DNA from: Proteiniphilum sp. X52
GTDB lineage: Bacteria; Bacteroidota; Bacteroidia; Bacteroidales; Dysgonomonadaceae
Direction of reading: 5' to 3'
Assembly (NCBI RefSeq): GCF_003712195.1
Contig: NZ_RDSD01000019.1
Span: 17,302-81,301 of the forward strand
DNA: 64,000 bases
A program made the translations under genes and the position numbers. The notes beneath the pieces are model-generated. The model ran no database searches, was not told the origin of the DNA, and saw only the letters and a program-made list of their open reading frames with translations. The stretch's first letter is position 1; every line of letters begins with the position of its first letter. Below, one piece after another: positions 1-7,941 of the stretch.

Positions 1-1070
1 TTCAGGTCTTTCATCAGTTCCTTATATTGCTCCGTATCAAGGGCATTTATCTTCTTGCCGAGTCTTGAAAATCCAGTGTAAGCATTCAGTCTGACCCGGG
101 TTTCTCCTACCCGTCCGCGTTTGGTGGTAATCAGCACAACACCGTTTGCCGCGCGTGCGCCATAAATCGCCGCTGATGAAGCGTCTTTCAGTATTTGCAT
201 CGACTCAATATCGTTAGGACTGATATTGGAAATATTGTCCGTAGGCATACCATCCACCACATATAAGGGCTCGTTGGATGCCTGCACCGACGTTGCCCCG
301 CGCACGCGGATAGTCATTCCCGCTCCGGGTTCCCCCGACGGCTGAACAACTTGCACACCTGCGGCTTTTCCCTGCAAAGCCTGCGCTGCAGACATAAGTG
401 GGCGTTTGTCTATGTCTTCGGTCGACACAACCGATACGGCGGTGGTAATATCGGCTCGCCTCATCGTACCGTAACCTATCACAACCAGTTCTTCCAACGA
501 TCGCGTATCTTCCTGCAAGACAATAGTGAAATTGCCCCGTCCGGCGGTGTTGACATACTGAGTCAAATAACCGATATAGGATACAAGAAGCACGGCATCA
601 CTTTTCACCTGTAACGAAAAATTACCGTCAATATCGGTCACCGTACCATTGCTGGTGCCTTTTTCGATGATATTTGCGCCGATAACCGGCTCATTGTTCT
701 GATCAAGGACAGTTCCGGTGATTGACTTCGTTGATGGGCCGTCTGCCGGCATCGATTGGACTTTTTCAATCAGATTTTTTATCAGAATTTGGCGGTTCCT
801 GACTTCATAAGTGAGAGACATCGGAGTCAATACACTCTTCAGGATATTATCCAATGAAGTTTGATTTACCTCTATGCTTACTTTTTGATCCAGATCAACA
901 TTACTATACATAAATGTATATTCTGTTTTGGATTCTATGGTTTGAAAAAATTCCTTTAATGTCTTTTCTTTTAATGCCAGATCCAATTTTTTTCCTGTTT
1001 GCGCAAACATGCCGATAGGCATGCACATACAAAAAGCAATAAGCAGTATTGTATAATTAGATTTTTCCAT
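1..1070 (-). CDS. SusC-type TonB-dependent outer membrane receptor, N-terminal part (cut by window edge)
   Basis: The frame is open for about 356 codons from an ATG at 1070 and runs off the left edge. It begins with a hydrophobic signal peptide ending near FAQ. An STN (secretin/TonB short N-terminal) domain follows at roughly residues 28-105, then a CarboxypepD_reg-like domain containing the ITGTV and GVVLITTK-type segments, and then the start of the TonB plug. SusC proteins import oligosaccharides across the outer membrane with a SusD partner. The STN domain normally contacts a FecR anti-sigma factor, which fits the FecR and ECF genes directly upstream on the same strand. The substrate cannot be inferred because the SusD and enzyme genes lie outside the window. 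Confidence 0.95.
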   Translation of the reverse strand, partial: MEKSNYTILLIAFCMCMPIGMFAQTGKKLDLALKEKTLKEFFQTIESKTEYTFMYSNVDLDQKVSIEVNQTSLDNILKSVLTPMSLTYEVRNRQILIKNLIEKVQSMPADGPSTKSITGTVLDQNNEPVIGANIIEKGTSNGTVTDIDGNFSLQVKSDAVLLVSYIGYLTQYVNTAGRGNFTIVLQEDTRSLEELVVIGYGTMRRADITTAVSVVSTEDIDKRPLMSAAQALQGKAAGVQVVQPSGEPGAGMTIRVRGATSVQASNEPLYVVDGMPTDNISNISPNDIESMQILKDASSAAIYGARAANGVVLITTKRGRVGETRVRLNAYTGFSRLGKKINALDTEQYKELMKDL

Positions 1071-1112
1071 GTTATTTTTTACTTTCAATTAAAGTGCTTA
1101 TTTTTGTTGAGA

Positions 1113-1219
1113 ATACAAAACCCTATAGTTAAGAAATCCCTGATTTCATAACTACCATAGCGGAAAGGTGAAAGTATTCTCCAGGCATGGGAACTGTCGC
1201 GGTTCTCATGCTTTTTTTT
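1113..1219 (+). ncRNA. Candidate cis-antisense small RNA in the FecR-SusC intergenic region
   Basis: On the strand opposite to susC there is an exact Bacteroidetes -7 box, TATTTTTG, at 1099-1106, so a transcript would start near 1113. It would end in a strong intrinsic terminator at 1185-1219: a 10-bp stem (GCATGGGAAC pairing with GTTCTCATGC, one G-U pair), a 7-nt loop and eight T residues. No gene on the plus strand needs a terminator here. The arrangement matches the antisense small RNAs described for Bacteroides polysaccharide loci (DonS type). No clear -33 TTTG was found, so the 5' end is approximate. Confidence 0.55.
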
Positions 1220-1235
1220 CATGGACAAAGGAGTA

Positions 1236-2198
1236 TCATTTATATCTGATGGTCACCTCCTCTCCGTTAATACTGTACTCCAACGGAGTCAGCTCGTTCA
1301 TCAATTCCAGGAATTCGCGGAAAGATTCTTCCTTGATAGTGAATCCATAGCGATAATCCGTATTATTGTTTTCCAAATGGATATTCAACCCATACCAATA
1401 CCCCATTCTCTTAAAAACTTCTTCTGCCGTGGCATTTTCCACCCGGCATTTATTCTCACTCCAGAGAGCGGTTAATTGGGTATCCTCCTCTATGATTTCA
1501 AATTGCAGATTCCCGGTGTTTACCTTGAAGGTTTGATTCGGTATCAGCATGGCTAACCTGTTTTGTTCTTTATCTTCCACCGATATACTTCCTTCAATAA
1601 GGGATATATTTGTTTCCGGTGCATGGGGATGGGCCGCCACATTAAATTTGGTGCCATGTACCTGAATGTTCACCCCCTCGGTTTCGACAGAGAATAGTTT
1701 TGTGTGATCTTTCGTAACTTCAAAATATCCTTCGCCTGCTAACCGTACTGTCCTGGTTTTAGTCCCGAAATCGGAGGGATAACTTAAAAATGATCCTGAG
1801 TTCAACCATACCTTTGATCCATCCGGTAAGATGAGATGCGTTTTTTGTCCTGATTCGGCCATCACGATCATATCCGGCACGGATATTTTGTCAGGAGAAA
1901 AATAGAGGTAAGGGCCCCAGGTGAGAAGAAGTGGCAGGATAATCACAGCGGCAATTTTCAACCAGCGGAGATTATGGGATTTGACATGAATATGTCGTTC
2001 CAGCACTTCCACAATGCGTTGATTCCTCTCTTCCGGTACCGGAAGAGGTGTAAGCGGGTCTTCCCACAATCTTCGCATGGTGGATTCCAGCTCTTTATCC
2101 GAACTGTTATTCAGGATGGAACGTAATTCCCTGAATTGCCCGGGAGTAATCTTGCCGAACATGAGTTGCGACAATAGCCTTATTAATGAAGTCTTCAT
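1236..2198 (-). CDS. FecR-family anti-sigma factor
   Basis: This 320-aa protein has a short cytoplasmic N-terminal part that should bind the sigma factor. One transmembrane segment follows at about residues 82-102. The periplasmic FecR domain, with the typical LPDGSKVWLNSGS core, lies near residues 115-205. The C-terminal DUF4974-like domain starts near TALWSENK. It holds the upstream ECF sigma factor until the neighbouring SusC reports ligand binding through its STN domain. It lies 63 bp after the sigma gene and 165 bp before susC, in the same orientation, as in standard polysaccharide utilisation loci. Confidence 0.93.
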   Translation of the reverse strand: MKTSLIRLLSQLMFGKITPGQFRELRSILNNSSDKELESTMRRLWEDPLTPLPVPEERNQRIVEVLERHIHVKSHNLRWLKIAAVIILPLLLTWGPYLYFSPDKISVPDMIVMAESGQKTHLILPDGSKVWLNSGSFLSYPSDFGTKTRTVRLAGEGYFEVTKDHTKLFSVETEGVNIQVHGTKFNVAAHPHAPETNISLIEGSISVEDKEQNRLAMLIPNQTFKVNTGNLQFEIIEEDTQLTALWSENKCRVENATAEEVFKRMGYWYGLNIHLENNNTDYRYGFTIKEESFREFLELMNELTPLEYSINGEEVTIRYK

Positions 2199-2261
2199 GT
2201 ATATCCCCTTTCTGCAAGTAATACGGAAAAAAGGGATGGATGTCCCGAGCCAATTTATATG

Positions 2262-2828
2262 TTATATAACATAAAATAGGAAAAATAATAATAAATCAGC
2301 CTTAAGGGTCGCCAGGATCAGTGATATTTGATTGTTTACCGTTTTATCCGATATGCCCAGGCGTTCGGCTATCTCTCTGGCTGATAATTCTTCTTGCCTG
2401 CTCATGCGGAATATCTCTTGCTGGCGTGGAGTGAGTTTGGCGACCGATTGGGCTATCAGCCGGTGGTATTCCTCCAGGGTGATTTGTTGTTCGGTATTAT
2501 TCTCCGACAATTGCCGGTAATAATTACTCGCGATAAAATTCTCGAAATCAACGGAATTAATCCGTTTACGAAAATGATCAATCACCAAGTTATAAGTAAT
2601 CTGGAAAAGATAGGACTTAAAAGACGCGTCGGAAGATATGTTGTTTCTGTTATCCCAAATGCGTATAAATGTTTCCTGCAGGATATCCTCCGCATCCTCT
2701 GTGGATTTGGTCAATCTCAGGGCAAAGCCATAAATCGACGCGGAATAGAGTGAGTACAACCGGGTAAAGGCCTCTTTGGAGCCTCCGGCCAACTGTTTAA
2801 CAAGATTAGCATGTACATCCACTTCCAT
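2262..2828 (-). CDS. ECF-type RNA polymerase sigma factor
   Basis: A 188-aa sigma-70 family protein. Region 2 spans roughly residues 18-90, with the DAEDILQETFIRIWD segment. Region 4 spans about 125-178 and ends in a helix-turn-helix (REIAERLGISDKTVN). It should direct transcription of the susC operon to its left when released by the FecR protein encoded just downstream. The start is the ATG at 2828, preceded by an A-rich stretch on the coding strand. The hydrophobic C-terminal tail (LLLFFLFYVI) is typical of Bacteroidales members. Confidence 0.93.
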   Translation of the reverse strand: MEVDVHANLVKQLAGGSKEAFTRLYSLYSASIYGFALRLTKSTEDAEDILQETFIRIWDNRNNISSDASFKSYLFQITYNLVIDHFRKRINSVDFENFIASNYYRQLSENNTEQQITLEEYHRLIAQSVAKLTPRQQEIFRMSRQEELSAREIAERLGISDKTVNNQISLILATLKADLLLFFLFYVI

Positions 2829-3079
2829 ACATGCAAATTACTTCCTTTTTTTTTTTACTCGCAAAAATTTTTGAGCGTTTTAACAAAACGTCTCACCCCG
2901 ACGCCAATATCCTCTGGATTCCATCCTCAACCGGATGAGCGGGGGTGAGAACCACTCCTTTTGTCACGACTTTGTATGGAAGTTTGGACGATTTGTTGTT
3001 TTCACAGCAATTCCACCTATATCCTATTCGAAAAAAACAGTATTCCCTCAAACCGGTTGAACGGATCGATTTTGCGGCA

Positions 3080-4219
3080 TCAGATGTCAAAAACAGAAGA
3101 CTTCTTTTTGAACTGAACGGTTCCACCCTCTGCCGCGCTCTGTTTTGCCGCATCTAATATTCTCACGACGATCAGGTTGTTTTCAAGAGAAGAAAGGTCT
3201 GTCTCTTCCACTTTGATATCTCCTCTGATCACATCCGCGAAATAGCTGAACGGTTCTTTCGCATCCAAAGGAAATTGGGTGACTTTCATTTGTTTTTTGG
3301 GAACAGAACGATTTAAACGATATTCCAAATCTTGCCCGTTGAGCGCCGTCACATAGCCCTCCTTTCCGTAAATGGAGAGGTCTTTTCTCTCCACAGGCCA
3401 ATTCCACGATCCCTGGATTATCGCCTGCGCATGCGGATAAGTCAGGATAATGGTCGCCTGATCATCCACTTCGGGATAAACTTCGGGTTTGATCGTCTGC
3501 AATACAGCCGTAACCGTTTCAGGTTCCTGGTTCCGCATAATCCAAGTCATCAGGTTGGCTCCGTAACAGCCAAAATCGGTTACCGCCCCTCCCCCATTCA
3601 AAACGGGATCGGTAAGCCAGTCAAGGAATCCGGGAGAGCATCCAATCTCCACAGGCCCTTTATGTCCATCATTGATAACAACTTTGTTTATATCTCCGAT
3701 CTGCCGGTTCCGGACAGCCATTTCGAAAACTTTGTAATAGGTCGGATACCATGTGGTTTCGTAGTTGGTCAAAAGATGAATATTATTTTCCCGGGCCAAT
3801 TTCGCCATTTTTCCGGCATGTTCTCCACTGACGGCCAACGGTTTCTCGACCATTACATGGATTCCTCTCGGGGCGCACACCTCCACGGTGTTTAAATGAT
3901 CGTAAATCGAATTAAAAGCAACCACACCTTGCGGTTGGGTCTGCTCTACCATTGCAGCCAGATCATCGTATACGATATTCATGTCGAATCCGTATCGGTC
4001 TGCCAACTCCTGTGCTCTTTTTTTATTGGGTTCGGCAATACCGACAATCTGAATATCTGCACGCTTCCTATGGTTATTCAAAAGGCCGTGAACATGGTCA
4101 TGCGACAGGCCGTCGATCCCGATCCTTACAGGATGACCCGATGGCGGCGTATCAATAAGCTGCTTGCAAAGCAAGCCTGCAAGAAGAATAAGACCAATTG
4201 ATAAAACAGGAAATTTCAT
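3080..4219 (-). CDS. Gfo/Idh/MocA-family NAD(P)-dependent oxidoreductase with N-terminal export or membrane segment
   Basis: A 379-aa protein with a Rossmann N-terminal domain and the family motif EKPLAV near residues 125-130, followed by the C-terminal alpha/beta domain seen in GFO_IDH_MocA proteins. These enzymes oxidise or epimerise sugars or inositols. I chose the ATG at 4219 because AAGGAG lies six bases upstream; an in-frame ATG at 4243 lacks this. The first 20 residues are hydrophobic, so the protein is probably exported or membrane-tethered, as many Bacteroidales members are. It is monocistronic: a terminator separates it from the GH3 gene upstream and no gene follows closely. The substrate is unknown. 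Confidence 0.85.
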   Translation of the reverse strand: MKFPVLSIGLILLAGLLCKQLIDTPPSGHPVRIGIDGLSHDHVHGLLNNHRKRADIQIVGIAEPNKKRAQELADRYGFDMNIVYDDLAAMVEQTQPQGVVAFNSIYDHLNTVEVCAPRGIHVMVEKPLAVSGEHAGKMAKLARENNIHLLTNYETTWYPTYYKVFEMAVRNRQIGDINKVVINDGHKGPVEIGCSPGFLDWLTDPVLNGGGAVTDFGCYGANLMTWIMRNQEPETVTAVLQTIKPEVYPEVDDQATIILTYPHAQAIIQGSWNWPVERKDLSIYGKEGYVTALNGQDLEYRLNRSVPKKQMKVTQFPLDAKEPFSYFADVIRGDIKVEETDLSSLENNLIVVRILDAAKQSAAEGGTVQFKKKSSVFDI

Positions 4220-4248
4220 ATAATGCTCCTTCACGTGTTGCATTCATT

Positions 4249-4277
4249 AAAAACAGAAAGCAGGAAAAACCTGCTTT
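4249..4277 (-). terminator. Intrinsic terminator of the beta-glucan locus
   Basis: An 8-bp perfect stem (AAAGCAGG with CCTGCTTT, 4257-4277) is followed in the minus direction by CTG and five T residues. It lies about 120 bp past the GH3 stop codon and before the oxidoreductase start at 4219, so it separates the two transcription units. Confidence 0.65.
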
Positions 4278-4396
4278 TCCTGTTTATTACGCGAGAGCAA
4301 ATGTAATGAAAAATTTTTTCAACTTACCTATAATAATGATGGTATCTTACGAAATCTTACATTCGTGTCTGAATAATGATGATTCCGGCACACTTT

Positions 4397-6742
4397 TCAC
4401 TTATTTGGCGTATCCCAAATTCGCGCTTTCGCACAATGAATCATCGCGATCTGATCGCCCGCCTGTAGTTTGAACTCGCCCGCTTCAAGTGTCCATTCTC
4501 CTTTTTCGTTTACAAAGGCAAGGTCATCGGCCGCCAATCGAAGCGTAACGGTCTTGGTCTCACCCGGTTCGAGTGCTATCTTCTCGAATGCACGCAGGCG
4601 ACGCACATCGGGAGAAAGGGAGGCCACCATATCGCTGCTGAAGAGCAGTACTGCTTCCTTACCGGCCACTGTTCCGCTGTTCTTCACATCTACGGTTATA
4701 GTCAGCAGGTCACCCGAGACAAAATCTTTCTTGTCCACCGCCAAATTAGCATACTCAAACGTGGTATAGCTCAGACCGAAACCAAACGGATACTGCACCG
4801 AAGTCTGCGCTCCGTAATCGTAAGCGCCTTCCATCTTACCGTCGATATTCTGGCTGGGCTTATGATCGTAGGTGATCAATCCATGTTCGAACTTGGGATA
4901 AGTATAGGGCAACTTGCCGCTGGGATTGACATCTCCCGCGAGGATATCGGCCAGGGCATCTCCCCCGAAATTACCCGGGAGATAAAGCTGAAGCACCGCT
5001 TTGGAATCGGGTTCAATCTTACGGATCAGGCGGGGTCGTCCTTCATTCAATACCAGTACGACCGGTTTTCCTGTCTTTTGCAGCGCCAGTGCGAGGGCTG
5101 TCTGGTTTTCCGACAGCGCCAGTTCATCCAGGTTACCCGGTGTCTCGCAGTAGGAGTTCTCACCCACACACAATACGATATAATCCACTCCGGCTGCGGC
5201 GGCTACCGCTTTTCCGATCTCAGGGGGATTTTCTTCGTAATACTGCCCATCCATCTTATAGGTAACTCCCGGCTCATATCTCACGTTGGTGGCACCAAAT
5301 TTGTTTTGCAGCGCCTCGTAGATGGTATTGTAACCCTGGGCGAACTCTTCGGTTTTTTCCCCCTGCCAGGAATAGCTCCACCCCCCGTTGAGGGTACGCA
5401 TAGAGTGTGCATTGGGTCCCGCTACCAGGATACGGGCATTGGTCGGCAACGGAAGAATGTCATTTTCATTCTTCAAAAGAGTGATCGACTCGTCCGCAGC
5501 CGCCTTGGCTACTGCTTCGCTCTCACTACCCCCAAAATCGGGATATTCGGAGCGTGACCAGTAAGGCCGTTCAAAAAGCCCCAGACGGAATTTCAACCGC
5601 AATACCCTGCGTACCGCATCGTCGATCCGTTTCATCGGCACCTCACCCTTTTCCACCAGCTCTACTAAAGTGGGGCAGAACGCGAGGTTATACGGCTCCA
5701 TGACTAAATCGATCCCCGCATTGATAGCCGTTTTCACCGCTCCTTTATAATCGGTGGCAATCCTGTCGCGCGAGAGCAGGTTCTGCACATCGGCCCAGTC
5801 GGTCACAATTACTCCGTCGAAAGCGAGGTCTTCTTTCACCCATTCGGTCAATAACCTATAGTCGGCATGCGTGGACACACCGTTGATGATACCCGAATTG
5901 ACCATCAGCGAAAGCGCTCCTCCTTCGACGATAGAAGCGCGAAAGGGTTCAAAATATTTCTCACGCAGTTCGCTTTCGGAGATGATGGCCGGCGTACGGT
6001 CTTTGCCCGAGACCGGTACTCCATAACCCATATAATGCTTCACACAGGCCGCGATACGATGGCTGCCCACACTATTGCGGTCATCACCCTGAAACCCGAG
6101 TGTGGAGGCCAAACCCATTCGCGCATTGAGATAAGCATCCTCGCCGTAACTCTCCCACTGGCGCGGCCAGCGGGCATCCCTTCCCAGATCCATGGTAGGG
6201 GCAAAAGTCCAGGGGATATTACTGGCACGGGTTTCGTAAGCCGTAATACGGGAACCCTCTTTCATCAGCTCGGTATTAAAGGAGGCGGCCATACCCACAC
6301 CCTGAGGAAAAAGGGTAGATCCGGCGGTATAGGTGGTTCCGTGAATGGCATCAATGCCATAGAGCACAGGTATACCTGTCTCGGCCAATGCCCTCTCCTG
6401 AATAGCTTGCACTGTTCTTTCCCAGACTTCAGTGGTACGTGCCCGGTTGTTCGCCGTATTCAGGATGGAACCCACCTTGTATTTGCCTATCACCGTATCT
6501 AGCATGGCGGGATCGATTTCGAAAGGCTCGTCGCTGAAATAGACATTCCCTCCTTTTCCGATCACGTCGAGCGTGAACTGTGCCATCTGCCCCACTTTCT
6601 CCTCAAGGGTCATCCGCGCCATGATACTGTCGATCCGTTTCTCGATACCGGGATCCAAACCCAAGCCGGATGCTTTTTCATTTCCCCCGTCACAGGCAAC
6701 CAGCAGCAGTATCGTCAGGATAAAAAAACTGATTTTCTTCAT
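4397..6742 (-). CDS. bglX: Glycoside hydrolase family 3 beta-glucosidase, lipoprotein
   Basis: A 781-aa BglX-like enzyme. It starts with a lipoprotein signal (lipobox LLVAC). The GH3 N-terminal barrel follows, with the nucleophile aspartate about D315 in VTDWADV. The GH3 C-terminal domain (from about residue 420) and a fibronectin III-like C-terminal domain come next, ending near residue 780. It should release glucose from beta-linked gluco-oligosaccharides. It is the last gene of the SusC-SusD-binding protein-GH16-GH3 operon, a set typical of beta-1,3- or mixed-linkage glucan use. Its leader carries a heptamer repeat array. The lipoprotein signal implies membrane anchoring; which face is not clear from sequence. 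Confidence 0.93.
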   Translation of the reverse strand: MKKISFFILTILLLVACDGGNEKASGLGLDPGIEKRIDSIMARMTLEEKVGQMAQFTLDVIGKGGNVYFSDEPFEIDPAMLDTVIGKYKVGSILNTANNRARTTEVWERTVQAIQERALAETGIPVLYGIDAIHGTTYTAGSTLFPQGVGMAASFNTELMKEGSRITAYETRASNIPWTFAPTMDLGRDARWPRQWESYGEDAYLNARMGLASTLGFQGDDRNSVGSHRIAACVKHYMGYGVPVSGKDRTPAIISESELREKYFEPFRASIVEGGALSLMVNSGIINGVSTHADYRLLTEWVKEDLAFDGVIVTDWADVQNLLSRDRIATDYKGAVKTAINAGIDLVMEPYNLAFCPTLVELVEKGEVPMKRIDDAVRRVLRLKFRLGLFERPYWSRSEYPDFGGSESEAVAKAAADESITLLKNENDILPLPTNARILVAGPNAHSMRTLNGGWSYSWQGEKTEEFAQGYNTIYEALQNKFGATNVRYEPGVTYKMDGQYYEENPPEIGKAVAAAAGVDYIVLCVGENSYCETPGNLDELALSENQTALALALQKTGKPVVLVLNEGRPRLIRKIEPDSKAVLQLYLPGNFGGDALADILAGDVNPSGKLPYTYPKFEHGLITYDHKPSQNIDGKMEGAYDYGAQTSVQYPFGFGLSYTTFEYANLAVDKKDFVSGDLLTITVDVKNSGTVAGKEAVLLFSSDMVASLSPDVRRLRAFEKIALEPGETKTVTLRLAADDLAFVNEKGEWTLEAGEFKLQAGDQIAMIHCAKARIWDTPNK

Positions 6743-6760
6743 TTTTCACTTTTCACTTTT

Positions 6761-6788
6761 CATTCTTCATTCTTCATTCTTCATTCTT
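6761..6788. repeat. Four tandem heptamers between GH16 and GH3
   Basis: The plus strand carries CATTCTT four times in a row (AAGAATG on the coding strand). They fill the gap between the GH16 stop codon at 6788-6790 and the GH3 start at 6742, and run on into further GAAAAGTG-type near repeats. A similar four-unit heptamer array (AAAAATG) lies at 22098-22125. Confidence 0.85.
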
Positions 6789-7876
6789 CACTTTTTCTGA
6801 TATACTCTTACGTAATCAATTTCATAGGAGGCAGGCAATGCCGATTCATCCACCCCTTGGGCGCCCCCCCAGGATCCGCCCCAAGCCAGATTAAGCTTCA
6901 GATAGAATGGATTGAAAAAAGGCCATGTATCTTTCTTCCCGGCCTTATCATTGGGAAAGTGGAAATATTCAACTCCATCCACAAACCCTTTGATATAATC
7001 GGGAGTCCATTCAGTAGCATAGACATGGAATTGGGTTGAAGCATTCTGTATGGTTCTGGATGCGCCTTTCTGTGTTTGATTCGTATGATTGTATGCTTTG
7101 GTATGTACGGTAGAATGCACGACATTGGGCTCATAACCCACATATTCCATAATATCGATCTCACCGTCATCGGGCCAAGCGGTGAAATTTTTCGGCATCA
7201 TCCAGAAAGCGGGCCAGGTACCTCTCCCAGCCGGGAGTTTCAGGCGTGCCTCAAAATAACCGTATGTCCAGCTTTTATCGGTATTCATACGGATAGAATA
7301 AACCGTCCCGCCTATTTTTTTCGCAGTGATGGTGAGAATACCGTTTTTTACCACAGCCAATCGCTCCCCATCTTTATCACCGCTGACATAGTGCTGCAAT
7401 TCTCCATTTCCCCAGCCTCCACCACCGGTTTCGTACCACCATTCTGAGGCATTGGGCCGGTCGCCTTCATCGAACTCATCGTTCCACACCAGGGTATAAC
7501 CTTCCGGAGCCTCGACATTGGGCACCGGTTTGCCTTCCTGTTCTACCGGAATACTGACCCGCCGGGTTCCCGCTTTAACGACAACCGCACCTTCGCGCGC
7601 TGAAGTACTGGTGTTGGCGGCAATGGTTACTGTTACCGTCCCGGTAGTATTGACGGAACCCGTCGGACTGCAGGTTATCCAATCGTCATTACTATAAGCA
7701 GCCCACTCGCGGTCAGCCGTAACATCAATGGTGGAGGTCTCCTTGCCATGACCCGCATAAATTTGGGTGGGAGAGCAAGTAACGCTCCCACTTGCTTCAA
7801 TTTCGCTGTCTTTACTACTGCAACAGACTATGGCAAGCACAAGTAACGACAAAAACAACAACTTCATTTCACTCAT
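6788..7876 (-). CDS. GH16 endo-beta-glucanase (laminarinase-like) with BACON domain, lipoprotein
   Basis: About 362 aa. The start is one of three close in-frame ATGs (7882, 7876, 7867); 7876 is my choice. A lipoprotein signal (LAIVCC) is followed by a BACON-type immunoglobulin domain at about residues 30-115, which in Bacteroidales enzymes often spaces the catalytic domain from the membrane. The GH16 domain runs from about residue 125 to the end and has the catalytic signature EIDIME (E239, D241, E244). GH16 enzymes with this signature cut beta-1,3 or mixed beta-1,3/1,4 glucans. It lies between the glycan-binding protein and GH3 genes of the operon and should feed oligosaccharides to SusCD and GH3. 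Confidence 0.93.
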   Translation of the reverse strand: MSEMKLLFLSLLVLAIVCCSSKDSEIEASGSVTCSPTQIYAGHGKETSTIDVTADREWAAYSNDDWITCSPTGSVNTTGTVTVTIAANTSTSAREGAVVVKAGTRRVSIPVEQEGKPVPNVEAPEGYTLVWNDEFDEGDRPNASEWWYETGGGGWGNGELQHYVSGDKDGERLAVVKNGILTITAKKIGGTVYSIRMNTDKSWTYGYFEARLKLPAGRGTWPAFWMMPKNFTAWPDDGEIDIMEYVGYEPNVVHSTVHTKAYNHTNQTQKGASRTIQNASTQFHVYATEWTPDYIKGFVDGVEYFHFPNDKAGKKDTWPFFNPFYLKLNLAWGGSWGGAQGVDESALPASYEIDYVRVYQKK

Positions 7877-7941
7877 AATCATATAATTAAAAGCATGCGC
7901 GGCAAAACCATGATGCCGCACCATGCTATAGATTCATTATT

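Noticed and set aside
2893..3153. 86-aa minus-strand ORF downstream of the oxidoreductase
   Set aside because: Overlaps the real C-terminus in another frame and shows no family features.
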